Position numbers and translations under genes: made by a program. The notes beneath the pieces were generated by a model that was not told where the DNA came from, did not search any database, and saw only the letters and a program-made list of their open reading frames with translations. 64,000 nucleotides of DNA. Source: an uncultured Flavobacteriaceae bacterium (GTDB taxonomy: Bacteria; Bacteroidota; Bacteroidia; Flavobacteriales; Flavobacteriaceae). The DNA lies in NCBI GenBank assembly GCA_947502495.1, contig CANNAC010000006.1:1-64000 (forward strand), read 5' to 3'. Shown here in pieces: positions 45,373-54,363 of this stretch. Each line of letters opens with the position of its first letter. Position 1 is the first letter of the stretch.

Positions 45373-46347
45373 ATGAAGAAAAACATTGCCATTATAATGG
45401 GAGGATATTCTAGCGAATATGAAATCTCTTTAAAAAGCGGAAACGTTGTCTATGAGCTACTTGACGCTAAAAAATATAACGTTTATAGAGTACACATTTT
45501 TAAGGATAAATGGGTTTATGTAGATGCCAACAATAGCGAATTTGCAATAGATAAAAATGATTTTTCGGTGACTATTGCCGGCAAAAAAACAACTTTTGAC
45601 TGTGTTTTTAATGCAATTCATGGTTCTCCGGGCGAAGATGGCTACATGCAAGCGTACTTTAAACTACTTAATTTACCACAAACTAGTTGTGATATGTACC
45701 AAGCGAGCGTAACGTTTAATAAACGCGATTGCTTAAGTATTTTAAAACCATATGGCATTAAAACTGCGGAAAGTTTTTATATAAATCTTGGGGATACTAT
45801 TGATGAAGATGCGATTGTAAAAAAAGTAAATCTGCCTTGTTTTGTAAAAGCCAATAAAGCAGGAAGTAGTTTTGGGATTACTAAAGTTTACAAAAAAGAA
45901 GACTTACAAAACGCCATTGACGTTGCTTTTAAAGAAGATGATGAGATTATTGTAGAATCTTTTTTAGATGGAACAGAAGTTTCTGTTGGTGTAATTACTT
46001 ATAAAGGTGAAACCAAAGTATTACCAATTACCGAAATTGTATCTAACAATGATTTTTTTGATTATAAGGCAAAGTATTTAGGCGAATCGCAAGAAATTAC
46101 TCCGGCCAGATTAACCCAAGAACAAGAAGAAAAAGTAAATGTTTTAGCAAAAAAGGTTTACGAGATTTTAAAAATGAAAGGTTTTAGTAGAAGCGAATAT
46201 ATTTTTAAAGATGGCGAACCACATTTATTAGAAGTAAATACAATTCCTGGTTTAACCAAACAAAGCATTTTACCACAACAAGCAGCAGTTGCAGGAATAG
46301 CACTTCCTGAATTATTTGATAATGCTATTGTGGAGGCATTAAAGTAG
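45373..46347 (+). CDS. ddl: D-alanine--D-alanine ligase
   Basis: ATP-grasp enzyme of 324 residues that makes the D-Ala-D-Ala dipeptide for peptidoglycan. Motifs include IAIIMGGYSSEYEISLKSG at the start, NAIHGSPGEDGYMQAYF, the ATP-grasp KANKAGSSFGITKVYK, EEDEIIVESFLDGTEVSVGV-type segments, and the metal-binding HLLEVNTIPGLTKQSILPQQ near the C-terminus. Length fits Bacteroidota Ddl. It is divergent from the PASTA gene, with a gap of 104 nt. Confidence 0.96.
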   Translation: MKKNIAIIMGGYSSEYEISLKSGNVVYELLDAKKYNVYRVHIFKDKWVYVDANNSEFAIDKNDFSVTIAGKKTTFDCVFNAIHGSPGEDGYMQAYFKLLNLPQTSCDMYQASVTFNKRDCLSILKPYGIKTAESFYINLGDTIDEDAIVKKVNLPCFVKANKAGSSFGITKVYKKEDLQNAIDVAFKEDDEIIVESFLDGTEVSVGVITYKGETKVLPITEIVSNNDFFDYKAKYLGESQEITPARLTQEQEEKVNVLAKKVYEILKMKGFSRSEYIFKDGEPHLLEVNTIPGLTKQSILPQQAAVAGIALPELFDNAIVEALK

Positions 46348-46425
46348 TATGCGGATTACAGTGGCAGTATTCAGATAATAAATTATTATATTTGATAATA
46401 GCGATTTTAAATTAAAAAGAAAGGA

Positions 46426-46443
46426 TTTCCGATTACTCGGAAA
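46426..46443. repeat. Short dyad TTTCCGATTACTCGGAAA
   Basis: Perfect 7-bp stem, 4-nt loop, same TTTCCG...CGGAAA frame as the dyads at 26435 and 42947 but with a different seventh pair and loop. The flank (CGGAAATgAAAAAtAAATA) also matches that of the 26435 copy. Confidence 0.75.
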
Positions 46444-46571
46444 TGAAAAATAAATAGCACTGTAAGTCCCTAAACAACAAGTTTCAAACATTTAGGTTTA
46501 CAGAATTAGAAAGGCAATAAGTAAATTGTAAATTTGAGACTCAAGAATTCAATTGATAACTTTAAATGAGA

Positions 46572-46589
46572 TTCCTGCTTTCGCAGAAA
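46572..46589 (+). repeat. Imperfect dyad just upstream of coaD start
   Basis: TTCCTGCTTTCGCAGAAA forms a short stem with a TTTC loop and one bulged C, ending 6 nt before the coaD ATG. The layout (dyad, then AAATAAATATG) mirrors that before the lipoprotein gene at 26493. Confidence 0.6.
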
Positions 46590-46595
46590 ATAAAT

Positions 46596-47054
46596 ATGAA
46601 AAGAGCACTTTTTCCAGGATCATTCGATCCAATAACACTAGGACATTACGATATCATTAAACGCGGTGTAAAACTTTTTGATGAAGTGATTGTTGCTATT
46701 GGTGTAAACTCAGAAAAAAAGTATATGTTTTCTTTGGAAGAAAGAAAGCGTTTTTTAGAAGAATCCTTTAAAGACGAACCAAAAGTAAAGGTGGTAACTT
46801 ATAAAGGTTTAACCATTGACTTTTGTAAAGTAGTAAAAGCTCAATTTATATTACGTGGATTAAGAAACCCTGCTGATTTTGAATTTGAAAAAGCAATTGC
46901 ACATACCAATAGAAAACTATCTAAAATAGAAACTGTTTTCCTTTTAACTGCAGCAAGAACCTCTTATATAAGTTCTAGTATTGTTAGAGAAGTGATAAGA
47001 AATAATGGGGATTATACGGTTTTAGTTCCAGATAGCGTTAGAGTAAAACTATAA
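46596..47054 (+). CDS. coaD: Phosphopantetheine adenylyltransferase
   Basis: Penultimate enzyme of coenzyme A synthesis, 152 residues. The nucleotidyltransferase motif TxGH appears in FPGSFDPITLGHYDIIKRG. ILRGLRNPADFEFEKAIAHTNR and the C-terminal TSYISSSIVREV are standard. The frame is open 10 codons upstream, but MKRALFPGSFDP is the family N-terminus, so the ATG at 46596 is chosen. Its 3' end overlaps the convergent hybrid kinase gene by 6 bp. Confidence 0.96.
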   Translation: MKRALFPGSFDPITLGHYDIIKRGVKLFDEVIVAIGVNSEKKYMFSLEERKRFLEESFKDEPKVKVVTYKGLTIDFCKVVKAQFILRGLRNPADFEFEKAIAHTNRKLSKIETVFLLTAARTSYISSSIVREVIRNNGDYTVLVPDSVRVKL

Positions 47055-49220
47055 GGATACACTTTCCTGATATATAGCATCATGCAGCGTTGCGACAAAG
47101 TCTGAAGTATTAAAAGGTTTTAATACATATCCATTCATATCTTGTTCCTTAATTTTCCCTTCCACATCCTCTATCGATGCCGCTGTTAAAGCAACAATAG
47201 GTATTTCTGTATTAAATTCTCTTATACGTTTTGTTGTTTCATAACCATCTAATTGTGGCATATGCAAATCCATTAACACGCAATCAAACTTTTCTTTTTT
47301 AATCAATGCAATAGCTTTTATCCCTGAATCTACAGTTATAGATTTAATTTTTAAATGATCCAACACTTTCCTAGTTACTAGTTGATTAATTTTATTATCA
47401 TCTACAATTAAAATTCGATTTCCTTCAAGAGCCTCTAATTGGTTTGGAAACAAATCATCTAAACGATTGGTTTCTTCACTTTTATTAAATATCAAATCAA
47501 AATAGAAAGTACTACCTTTTCCTTCTTCACTTTCTATTTTTATCTCGCTTCCCATTGCTTTTAATACCTCTTTCACGATAGACAATCCTAATCCGGTTCC
47601 TCTATATGACTTTTCTATTTTAGCATGTTCTTGGTAGAAGTTTTCAAATACTAAGCTTTGTTTTTCTTTTGCAATACCAAGACCAGTATCTATTACTTCA
47701 AAGTGAATTTTCACATCTTGATCACTCTCTTTCATCTTTTTAATACTTACCGTAATTTCCCCATTATTGGTAAATTTTATAGCATTAGAAATCAGATTTA
47801 TAAAGATTTGGGTTAGTTTTAAGGAGTCACCAACAAGTTTTTCAGGGATTGTATCATCATAATCTAAAAAAATCACATTATTACTTTCATGTAATGCAAA
47901 CTCAATACTATCAATAGTACTAGATATAATATCTTTTAGACAGAATTTGGATTGCTCTATTTTAATGGTTTGGGAATCCATTTTATTAAGTTCTAAAACA
48001 TTGTTAATCAAGGATAATAATTGATTTCCAGAAAACTGAAGAGATTCCAAATACTCTTTATGTTCGACATTAAGATCCTCTTTTTGTAATAGATTAGATA
48101 ACTCAATAACTGCATATAAAGGTGTTCTTAGCTCATGGCTAATTTCGGAATAAAAATCACTTTTAACTTTAGATAAATTTTCTGCAACATCTCGAGCTAT
48201 TTGTAATTCTCTATTCTTTTTTATAGTCCAATAGGTCGTTAAAACTAACAGTGCTATTAAGATACTAAGAAGCACCATAAATCGGTTAGATTTCACCAAT
48301 TGCGCTTCTTTAATATTTTTTTCTTTTGTTAGATAGCTTAGCTTCTCTTCACTCTCCTTTACTTTATATCTTGCTTCTATGGTTTTAGCCAGAGACATAT
48401 TATTCAACTTATTTATAGAATCCTTAATTTCAAGATATTTATCCATCATATTAAGAGCTTGTTCGTAATTTTCATCCTCTTTATATAACTTTGTTTTTTT
48501 TCTATATATTTCTTCTTTACTATGTAAATACTTTTCGCTATTAGCTAAATCTATCGCTTTTTGAAAATAGATTTCAGACTCGTCAAAGCGTTTTAATTTA
48601 TGATATGCATAAGAATAACTCAAATAAATCTCGCCAAAAATATGATCACTTTTTTCGTCTAAGCCTAGTTCTTTCGAAGAGTACATCGCTTTATCTAAAT
48701 ACGCTAAACCTTCTTTATAATTCTTAGAATACTCTATTAAGTTTTTACCAACATTAACTTTTGGATAAATTAAATATCTATGAGGCTTAGCTAGTTTTGC
48801 AATATCAACCGCTTGTTTATATGCTTTATTGGCTTCTTCAATCATACCAAAATCTTCATAAGTCACGCCAATATCATTATATATCAAAACAATACTTAAT
48901 GTATCTTTTGTTTTTATAAAGTAATCGCGTGCTTTAAAAGAATATTCAAAAGCTTTGTCTTTATCCTTTAATTCGGCATAAGAATATGCTAGACCATTAA
49001 GGGCTTTACCTATAAGTTCGTATCTTTTTGAACCTTCTATATATTCTAAGGTTTGCTTAGCTAGCTCTATAGCTTTACCGTATTCTCCCTTATTATTTAA
49101 GTCGTTTATATGTAAGAGCACACTATGGATAGAATCAACTTCTTTATCGCGAATCTCTTGCGATTGGAGAAATAAAGGCGTGGTTATAAGAAGTATAACC
49201 ACAAATACCAAACGTGTCAT
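47049..49220 (-). CDS. TPR-sensor hybrid histidine kinase
   Basis: Membrane kinase of 723 residues. A signal peptide (LVFVVILLITTPLFLQSQ) is followed by a periplasmic array of about six TPRs (residues about 30-275), a coiled-coil segment, one transmembrane helix (about 315-333, FMVLLSILIALLVLTTYW), a HisKA box (EISHELRTPLYAVIELSNLL, His near 362), an HATPase domain (NLISNAIKF, DTGLGIAK, GTGLGLSIVKEVL) and a receiver domain (LIVDDNKINQ, phospho-acceptor Asp in VLMDLHMP near 650). This architecture is common in flavobacteria. No cognate regulator is encoded beside it. Start chosen at the ATG of the signal peptide. Confidence 0.93.
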   Translation of the reverse strand: MTRLVFVVILLITTPLFLQSQEIRDKEVDSIHSVLLHINDLNNKGEYGKAIELAKQTLEYIEGSKRYELIGKALNGLAYSYAELKDKDKAFEYSFKARDYFIKTKDTLSIVLIYNDIGVTYEDFGMIEEANKAYKQAVDIAKLAKPHRYLIYPKVNVGKNLIEYSKNYKEGLAYLDKAMYSSKELGLDEKSDHIFGEIYLSYSYAYHKLKRFDESEIYFQKAIDLANSEKYLHSKEEIYRKKTKLYKEDENYEQALNMMDKYLEIKDSINKLNNMSLAKTIEARYKVKESEEKLSYLTKEKNIKEAQLVKSNRFMVLLSILIALLVLTTYWTIKKNRELQIARDVAENLSKVKSDFYSEISHELRTPLYAVIELSNLLQKEDLNVEHKEYLESLQFSGNQLLSLINNVLELNKMDSQTIKIEQSKFCLKDIISSTIDSIEFALHESNNVIFLDYDDTIPEKLVGDSLKLTQIFINLISNAIKFTNNGEITVSIKKMKESDQDVKIHFEVIDTGLGIAKEKQSLVFENFYQEHAKIEKSYRGTGLGLSIVKEVLKAMGSEIKIESEEGKGSTFYFDLIFNKSEETNRLDDLFPNQLEALEGNRILIVDDNKINQLVTRKVLDHLKIKSITVDSGIKAIALIKKEKFDCVLMDLHMPQLDGYETTKRIREFNTEIPIVALTAASIEDVEGKIKEQDMNGYVLKPFNTSDFVATLHDAIYQESVSL

Positions 49221-49322
49221 AGGTTAAATTTAGGGAATATAATAATGCAAACGTAAAACATTTTAACGTAAAAAAATACACTTAATCGATAAAATTCAAA
49301 TTAGACAACGTTTTTTTAACGA

Positions 49323-50984
49323 TTAAAACTTATATTCAGAAAGAGGTTTTGGAAAATCTTCGGGGTTTGCTGCTAGATGATACCTTGGATCATCTATATC
49401 TTCAACAACTACATCTCTAAACTTAGGACTAGATTTATAAAGCAACACCTTACAGTCTTCACTCAGGTGTTTTAACTGAATACTTTTTCCTTCTGCTTCA
49501 TATTTTTCTACTAAGTTAAAAATAGCTTCAATAGCAGAATGATCACTAATACGAGATTCTACAAAATCAATTTCTACTTTTTCAGGATCATTTTTAACAT
49601 CAAACTTATCGTTAAATGCTTGAATACTTCCAAAGAAAAGTGGCCCCCAAATTTCGTACACCTTAGTACCATCTTCTCGTATACGTTTTCTAGCTCTAAT
49701 TTTCTTCGCATTTTCCCATGCAAATACTAAAGCCGAAATAATTACACCTACAAATACTGCAACTGCTAAATCTACAAATACAGTAACTAAAGATACTGTA
49801 ATAAGCACAATAGCATCCGCCATTGGTATTTTCTTTAATATTCTAAAACTAGACCATGCAAAAGTTTCAATAACCATCATAAACATCACACCCACTAAAG
49901 CTGCAATAGGCACCATTTCTATTAATTTATCTGCAAAGAGAATGAAGGATAGTAAAGTTACAGCCATCATGATACCTGATAATCTTCCGCGTCCGCCAGC
50001 ATTTATATTAATTACGGTTTGACCAATCATACCACAACCTCCAGTTCCTCCAAATAAACCAGAAACAATATTTCCAGCTCCTTGCGCTACACATTCTCTG
50101 TTTCCGTTCCCTCTAGTTTCTGTTAATTCATCGACTAAATTCATGGTCATTAAAGATTCGATTAAACCAACCGAAGCTGCTAAAAACGCAGGTAGTGCAA
50201 TAAATTTCAACGTATCTAAATTAAATGGTAATTTTTCCCAAAGGTCCATATTTGGTGTAGGAAATTCTCCTTTTAAACCAGTTCCTCCTCCTTCAATAAT
50301 ATAAGATCCTACTGTGGAAACATCCATATTAAAACCAATAACAATTAAACTGGTAACTAAAATGGCTGTTAATGCGGCTGGTAGTTTTTTTGTGATTTTA
50401 GGTAAACCCCAAATGATTCCCATAGTCAATAATACTAATCCAATCATAACATACAACTCCGATCCTTGCATATAAGTACCTACATATTCTTTTACACCTG
50501 CATCTGAAACCTCCATCGATTTATGCGAAAACATTTTTACTTGTGCCATAAAAATAACGATCGACAAACCATTAACAAAGCCCATCATTACGGGATGCGG
50601 AATTAAACGCACAAAGCGTCCAAGCTTAAAAACACCTGCTAGAATTTGTATTAACCCCATTAAAACAACACAAGCCATAAGGTAGAAAAAACCCATATTT
50701 TCAATAGGTGTATCCATTAACATACCTTTTGTATGTCCGTCTGCTATCATGCTAACAAAAATTACGGCAACGGCTCCTGCTGCTCCAGATATTAATCCTG
50801 GTCTTCCTCCAAAAATAGCGGTAATCAAACCAATAATAAATGCACCAGACAATGCCATTAAAGGATCTATTTGTGCAACAAATGCAAATGCAACCACTTC
50901 TGGAATCATAGCTAAAGACACCGTTATTCCGGCTAATACATCATCCTTTGCATTCGGCACTATTTTTCTTATAAACTCTGTCAT
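49323..50984 (-). CDS. SulP-family anion transporter with STAS domain
   Basis: Integral membrane protein of 553 residues of the SLC26/SulP family, which carries sulfate, bicarbonate or other anions. About 10-12 hydrophobic helices occupy residues 15-430, with the consensus start DDVLAGITVSLAMIPEVVAFAFVAQ, FGGRPGLISGAAGAVAVI and GLFGGTGGCGMIGQTVININAGG. A cytosolic STAS domain follows (about 440-530, EIWGPLFFGSIQAFNDKF, VEIDFVESRISDHSAIEAI). The marine context would favour bicarbonate or sulfate uptake, but the substrate cannot be read from sequence. Divergent from the M14 peptidase gene. Confidence 0.92.
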   Translation of the reverse strand: MTEFIRKIVPNAKDDVLAGITVSLAMIPEVVAFAFVAQIDPLMALSGAFIIGLITAIFGGRPGLISGAAGAVAVIFVSMIADGHTKGMLMDTPIENMGFFYLMACVVLMGLIQILAGVFKLGRFVRLIPHPVMMGFVNGLSIVIFMAQVKMFSHKSMEVSDAGVKEYVGTYMQGSELYVMIGLVLLTMGIIWGLPKITKKLPAALTAILVTSLIVIGFNMDVSTVGSYIIEGGGTGLKGEFPTPNMDLWEKLPFNLDTLKFIALPAFLAASVGLIESLMTMNLVDELTETRGNGNRECVAQGAGNIVSGLFGGTGGCGMIGQTVININAGGRGRLSGIMMAVTLLSFILFADKLIEMVPIAALVGVMFMMVIETFAWSSFRILKKIPMADAIVLITVSLVTVFVDLAVAVFVGVIISALVFAWENAKKIRARKRIREDGTKVYEIWGPLFFGSIQAFNDKFDVKNDPEKVEIDFVESRISDHSAIEAIFNLVEKYEAEGKSIQLKHLSEDCKVLLYKSSPKFRDVVVEDIDDPRYHLAANPEDFPKPLSEYKF

Positions 50985-51044
50985 CTATTTATTTTTGAAG
51001 GAGCAAAAGTACTGTTAATTAACAGAAACGCAAGTGCATATTAC

Positions 51045-51052
51045 TATATTTG
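51045..51052 (+). promoter_or_regulatory. Probable promoter of the M14 peptidase gene, -7 box TATATTTG
   Basis: Exact TAnnTTTG match 30 nt before the chosen ATG (51083). It also argues against the upstream TTG at 51050 as a start, since that would lie inside the box. Confidence 0.55.
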
Positions 51053-51082
51053 TCCTTCAACAATCTACTAAAACGTTTGAAG

Positions 51083-52816
51083 ATGAAGAAAATAATTTTC
51101 TTATTCCTATTAATTACAGCTTGTAAATCTGAAAAAAGCAAGCCTAATTTTGATTTTACTACTGTTTTTGAAAAAAGTGAAGGCACAGAAACCGCAACCT
51201 ATCGAGAAGTAATAAATTACTATTCGCAATTAGCAAAAACCTATCCTGAAATTTCCATGGAAGCGATAGGAGAAACAGATTCTGGAGAACCTTTACATAT
51301 GGTTATATTAAACCCCGAAAAGAATTTTAATTTTTCAGAAATAAGAAAAAACAAACGTATTCTATTAATAAACAACGGCATTCATCCAGGAGAATCCGAT
51401 GGTATTGATGCCACTATGATGTTATTTCGTGATATTGTTCAAGACAAATCAGAAACGCCACAAAACACAGTTTTAGTGACTATTCTTGTTTATAATGTTG
51501 GCGGAAGTCTAAATCGAAACGCCACAACTAGAACGAACCAAAACGGACCAAAGGAATATGGCTTTAGAGGAAACGCTAGAAATTACGATTTAAACAGAGA
51601 CTTTATAAAGAGTGATACCAAAAACGCAAGGGCATTTGCACAAATTTTTCACCTTGTACAACCAGATGTATTTATAGATAATCATGTAAGTAACGGAGCA
51701 GATTACCAATATACATTGACACATTTATTTACACAACACAACAAATTAAGTGGTGCTTTAGGCAATTATTTACATACGGAAATGATGCCAAAACTGGAAA
51801 AAAAGCTTTCCGAAAAAAACTGGGATATTACGCCTTATGTAAATGTTTTTAATAAAACGCCAGAATCTGGATTTAGCCAGTTTATGGATTCGCCTAGATA
51901 CTCTACAGGTTACACGACTTTGTTTAACACTTTAGGAATGATGGTAGAAACGCACATGCTAAAACCATACAAACAACGAGTCGAAGGAACGTATGAATTA
52001 CTAAAAATTATGCTAGAAATCACGGAAGCGGATGGTGAAAACATTAAAACAATTCGTACCAACATTCACCAAAAATTTATAACTAACAAAACATATCCAT
52101 TAAACTGGGAAGTAGACACTACAAAAACATCTACTTTAAACTTTAAAGGTTTTGAAGGCAATCGCATACCTAGTGATGTTACGGGAAAAGAACGCTTAAA
52201 ATTTGACAGAAGCAAACCATTTACAAAAGAAGTAACGTATCAAAATTATTTTAAACCAAAAGATAGCGTCACCATTCCAAGTGCTTATATCATTCCTAAA
52301 GGTTGGTGGCACGTAATGGATTTACTAAAACGAAATCAAGTAGAAATAACGGAATTAGCAAACGATACCGTTATAGAAGTAGAATCGTATAAAATGGATA
52401 CTTTTGAAACTAGAAAATCACCTTATGAAGGACATTACCAACATTATAATACGTCTGTAAAATCTTCTACAGATAAAGTTACTTTCCGTAAAGGCGATTA
52501 TATTATTAACACCAATCAAAGAGCGCTTCGTTATTTACTGGAAACCTTAGAACCACAAGCGCCAGATTCCTTTTTTAATTGGAATTTCTTCGATACCATT
52601 TTACAACAAAAAGAAGGTTTCTCCCCTTATGTTTGGGAAGACAAAGCGAAAGCGCTTTTAGCAAGTAATCCAAAATTGCAAATTGCATTTAATATAAAAA
52701 AATCATATAATAAAGATTTTGCAAATAATTGGTATGCACAATTAGATTGGCTACATAAACAGAGTAAAAACTATGAAAAAGCACATTTGCAATATCCTGT
52801 TTATCGTCTGAAATAA
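51083..52816 (+). CDS. M14-family zinc carboxypeptidase lipoprotein
   Basis: Lipoprotein of 577 residues with signal peptide and lipobox LFLLITACKSE (Cys15). The M14 zinc site is intact: HPGES provides His101 and Glu104, and the third ligand is His201 in IDNHVSNGADY. The catalytic Glu is in MMVETHMLKPY (Glu289). FRGNARNYDLNRDF supplies the substrate-binding Asn-Arg. The C-terminal about 250 residues are a beta-rich extension lacking recognised motifs. Expected location is the outer membrane or periplasm, acting on peptides. The frame runs 11 codons further upstream to a TTG, but the ATG starting the signal peptide is used. It precedes the amide-ligase operon by 99 nt. Confidence 0.93.
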   Translation: MKKIIFLFLLITACKSEKSKPNFDFTTVFEKSEGTETATYREVINYYSQLAKTYPEISMEAIGETDSGEPLHMVILNPEKNFNFSEIRKNKRILLINNGIHPGESDGIDATMMLFRDIVQDKSETPQNTVLVTILVYNVGGSLNRNATTRTNQNGPKEYGFRGNARNYDLNRDFIKSDTKNARAFAQIFHLVQPDVFIDNHVSNGADYQYTLTHLFTQHNKLSGALGNYLHTEMMPKLEKKLSEKNWDITPYVNVFNKTPESGFSQFMDSPRYSTGYTTLFNTLGMMVETHMLKPYKQRVEGTYELLKIMLEITEADGENIKTIRTNIHQKFITNKTYPLNWEVDTTKTSTLNFKGFEGNRIPSDVTGKERLKFDRSKPFTKEVTYQNYFKPKDSVTIPSAYIIPKGWWHVMDLLKRNQVEITELANDTVIEVESYKMDTFETRKSPYEGHYQHYNTSVKSSTDKVTFRKGDYIINTNQRALRYLLETLEPQAPDSFFNWNFFDTILQQKEGFSPYVWEDKAKALLASNPKLQIAFNIKKSYNKDFANNWYAQLDWLHKQSKNYEKAHLQYPVYRLK

Positions 52817-52850
52817 AGACCTTTAAAAGAATTAAAAATATTTTTATGCT

Positions 52851-52884
52851 TTTGTAAAACCAATGGAAAAATAATTTAATTTTG
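52851..52884 (+). promoter_or_regulatory. Probable promoter of the amide-ligase operon
   Basis: TTTG (52851-52854) and TAATTTTG (52877-52884) are separated by 22 bp, close to the Bacteroidota -33/-7 arrangement, 31 nt before the ATP-grasp start. The 5' leader contains the perfect short palindrome GCGATTATCGC (52900-52910). Confidence 0.6.
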
Positions 52885-52915
52885 TTTAAAATCTATATCG
52901 CGATTATCGCTTTTA

Positions 52916-54361
52916 ATGAACAAATACATTGTTGTCAATCAACCTGAAAAATGGAATTTTTCGATTGAGAATATTACTGTAATTTCCTCACAAGAGTATC
53001 TTACGAACCCTAAATTCTCCCTTTTAAAAAAGGCTAGAATATTTAACCTTTGTAAAGATTACTCCTACCAATCTAAAGGCTATTATGTATCGCTTTTAGC
53101 AGAAGCCAGAGGACATTTAGCAATCCCAACTGTAAAAAACATTGTGGATTTAAAAACCTTAAAACTAGTTCGAATAGTTTCTGATGAGTTTGATGATGTT
53201 ATTCAGCAAAGTTTAAAAAACATTAAATCTCGCGAGTTTACTTTAAGTATTTATTTCGGACAAAACGTAGCCCAAAAATACAAGGAGTTAAGCGGTTTAT
53301 TTTACAAACACTTTCAGGTTCCATTTTTACGTGTAAACTTTAGTCATAACACCAAATGGAACATACAAAGTATCAAAGCTATTTCAGAATCTGAAATTCC
53401 CGAGGAACATCTAGAAAGTGTGCATGAATTTGCGAATCAGTATTTTGCAAAAAAACGCTATGACACGCCAAAACTGACAAAATCTGATTTTGATTTAGCC
53501 ATTTTAGTAAACCCAAAAGATCCTGCACCACCAAGTAACGCAAAAGCTATAAAGAAGTTTATGGATATTGCGGAGAAAATGAATATTTATGCTGAAGTCA
53601 TTGAACCTAAAGACCTTTCGCGTTTATCTTCTTTTGATGCATTATTTATTCGTCAAAGTACAGAAGTAAACAACGAAGCCTATGCCTTTGCACGAAAAGC
53701 GCAACAAGAAGGTATTGCTATTATTGATTATCCGGATGCTATATTAAAATGCTGTAATAAAGTGTATATGGCAGAAGCATTAAACAATGCCAATATAGAT
53801 ACCCCGAAAACGGTTATTGTTCATAAAGACAATAGAGATCAAGTGCTCAAAGAAGTTGGTTTGCCTTGTGTTTTAAAAGCACCTGATTCTACTTTTTCAT
53901 TCGGCGTAAAAAAAGCAAAAACAGAAGCCGAATACTATACTTTAGTCAATGAAATGCTTAAAGAATCGGATCTTATTATTGCGCAAGAATTTTGCCCTTC
54001 CGATTACGATTGGCGCATTGGTATTATAGACGACAAACCTTTTTATGCTTGTAAATATTATATGGCAAAAGGACATTGGCAAATATATAACTGGAAAGCA
54101 AAGAAGAAAAATGATCAAGATGGCGATGCTGATTGTTTATCCATTGAAGATGTACCAAAAAAGGTTTTAGATATGGCTTTAAAATCGGCACGACTTATTG
54201 GTAAAGGATTATATGGCATTGACATTAAAGTAGTAAATAACAAACCAATGGTTATTGAAATTAACGATAACCCAAATATTGATTTTGGTGTAGAAGATTT
54301 GCATTATGGCGATTTGGTGTACACCGAAATACTTTCCGCATTTAAAAACAGACTCCTTTAA
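52916..54361 (+). CDS. RimK-like ATP-grasp ligase with RLAN-type N-terminal domain
   Basis: Cytosolic ligase of 481 residues. The N-terminal part (about 1-155, YIVVNQPEKWNFSIENITVI to VNFSHNTKWNIQSIKAIS) fits the RimK-like-ATP-grasp N-terminal (RLAN) domain. The second part is a RimK-type ATP-grasp: a pre-ATP-grasp strand (FDLAILVNPKDPAPPSNAKA), KVYMAEALNNANIDTPKTVI, LPCVLKAPDSTFSFGVKKAK (ATP-binding Lys), IIAQEFCPSDYDWRIGII and the metal site VIEINDNPNIDFG (near residue 448). Such enzymes form amide bonds between a carboxylate and an amine. It is first in a tight three-gene unit: the next ATG is 2 nt after the stop. The substrate is unknown. Confidence 0.93.
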   Translation: MNKYIVVNQPEKWNFSIENITVISSQEYLTNPKFSLLKKARIFNLCKDYSYQSKGYYVSLLAEARGHLAIPTVKNIVDLKTLKLVRIVSDEFDDVIQQSLKNIKSREFTLSIYFGQNVAQKYKELSGLFYKHFQVPFLRVNFSHNTKWNIQSIKAISESEIPEEHLESVHEFANQYFAKKRYDTPKLTKSDFDLAILVNPKDPAPPSNAKAIKKFMDIAEKMNIYAEVIEPKDLSRLSSFDALFIRQSTEVNNEAYAFARKAQQEGIAIIDYPDAILKCCNKVYMAEALNNANIDTPKTVIVHKDNRDQVLKEVGLPCVLKAPDSTFSFGVKKAKTEAEYYTLVNEMLKESDLIIAQEFCPSDYDWRIGIIDDKPFYACKYYMAKGHWQIYNWKAKKKNDQDGDADCLSIEDVPKKVLDMALKSARLIGKGLYGIDIKVVNNKPMVIEINDNPNIDFGVEDLHYGDLVYTEILSAFKNRLL

Positions 54362-54363
54362 TC

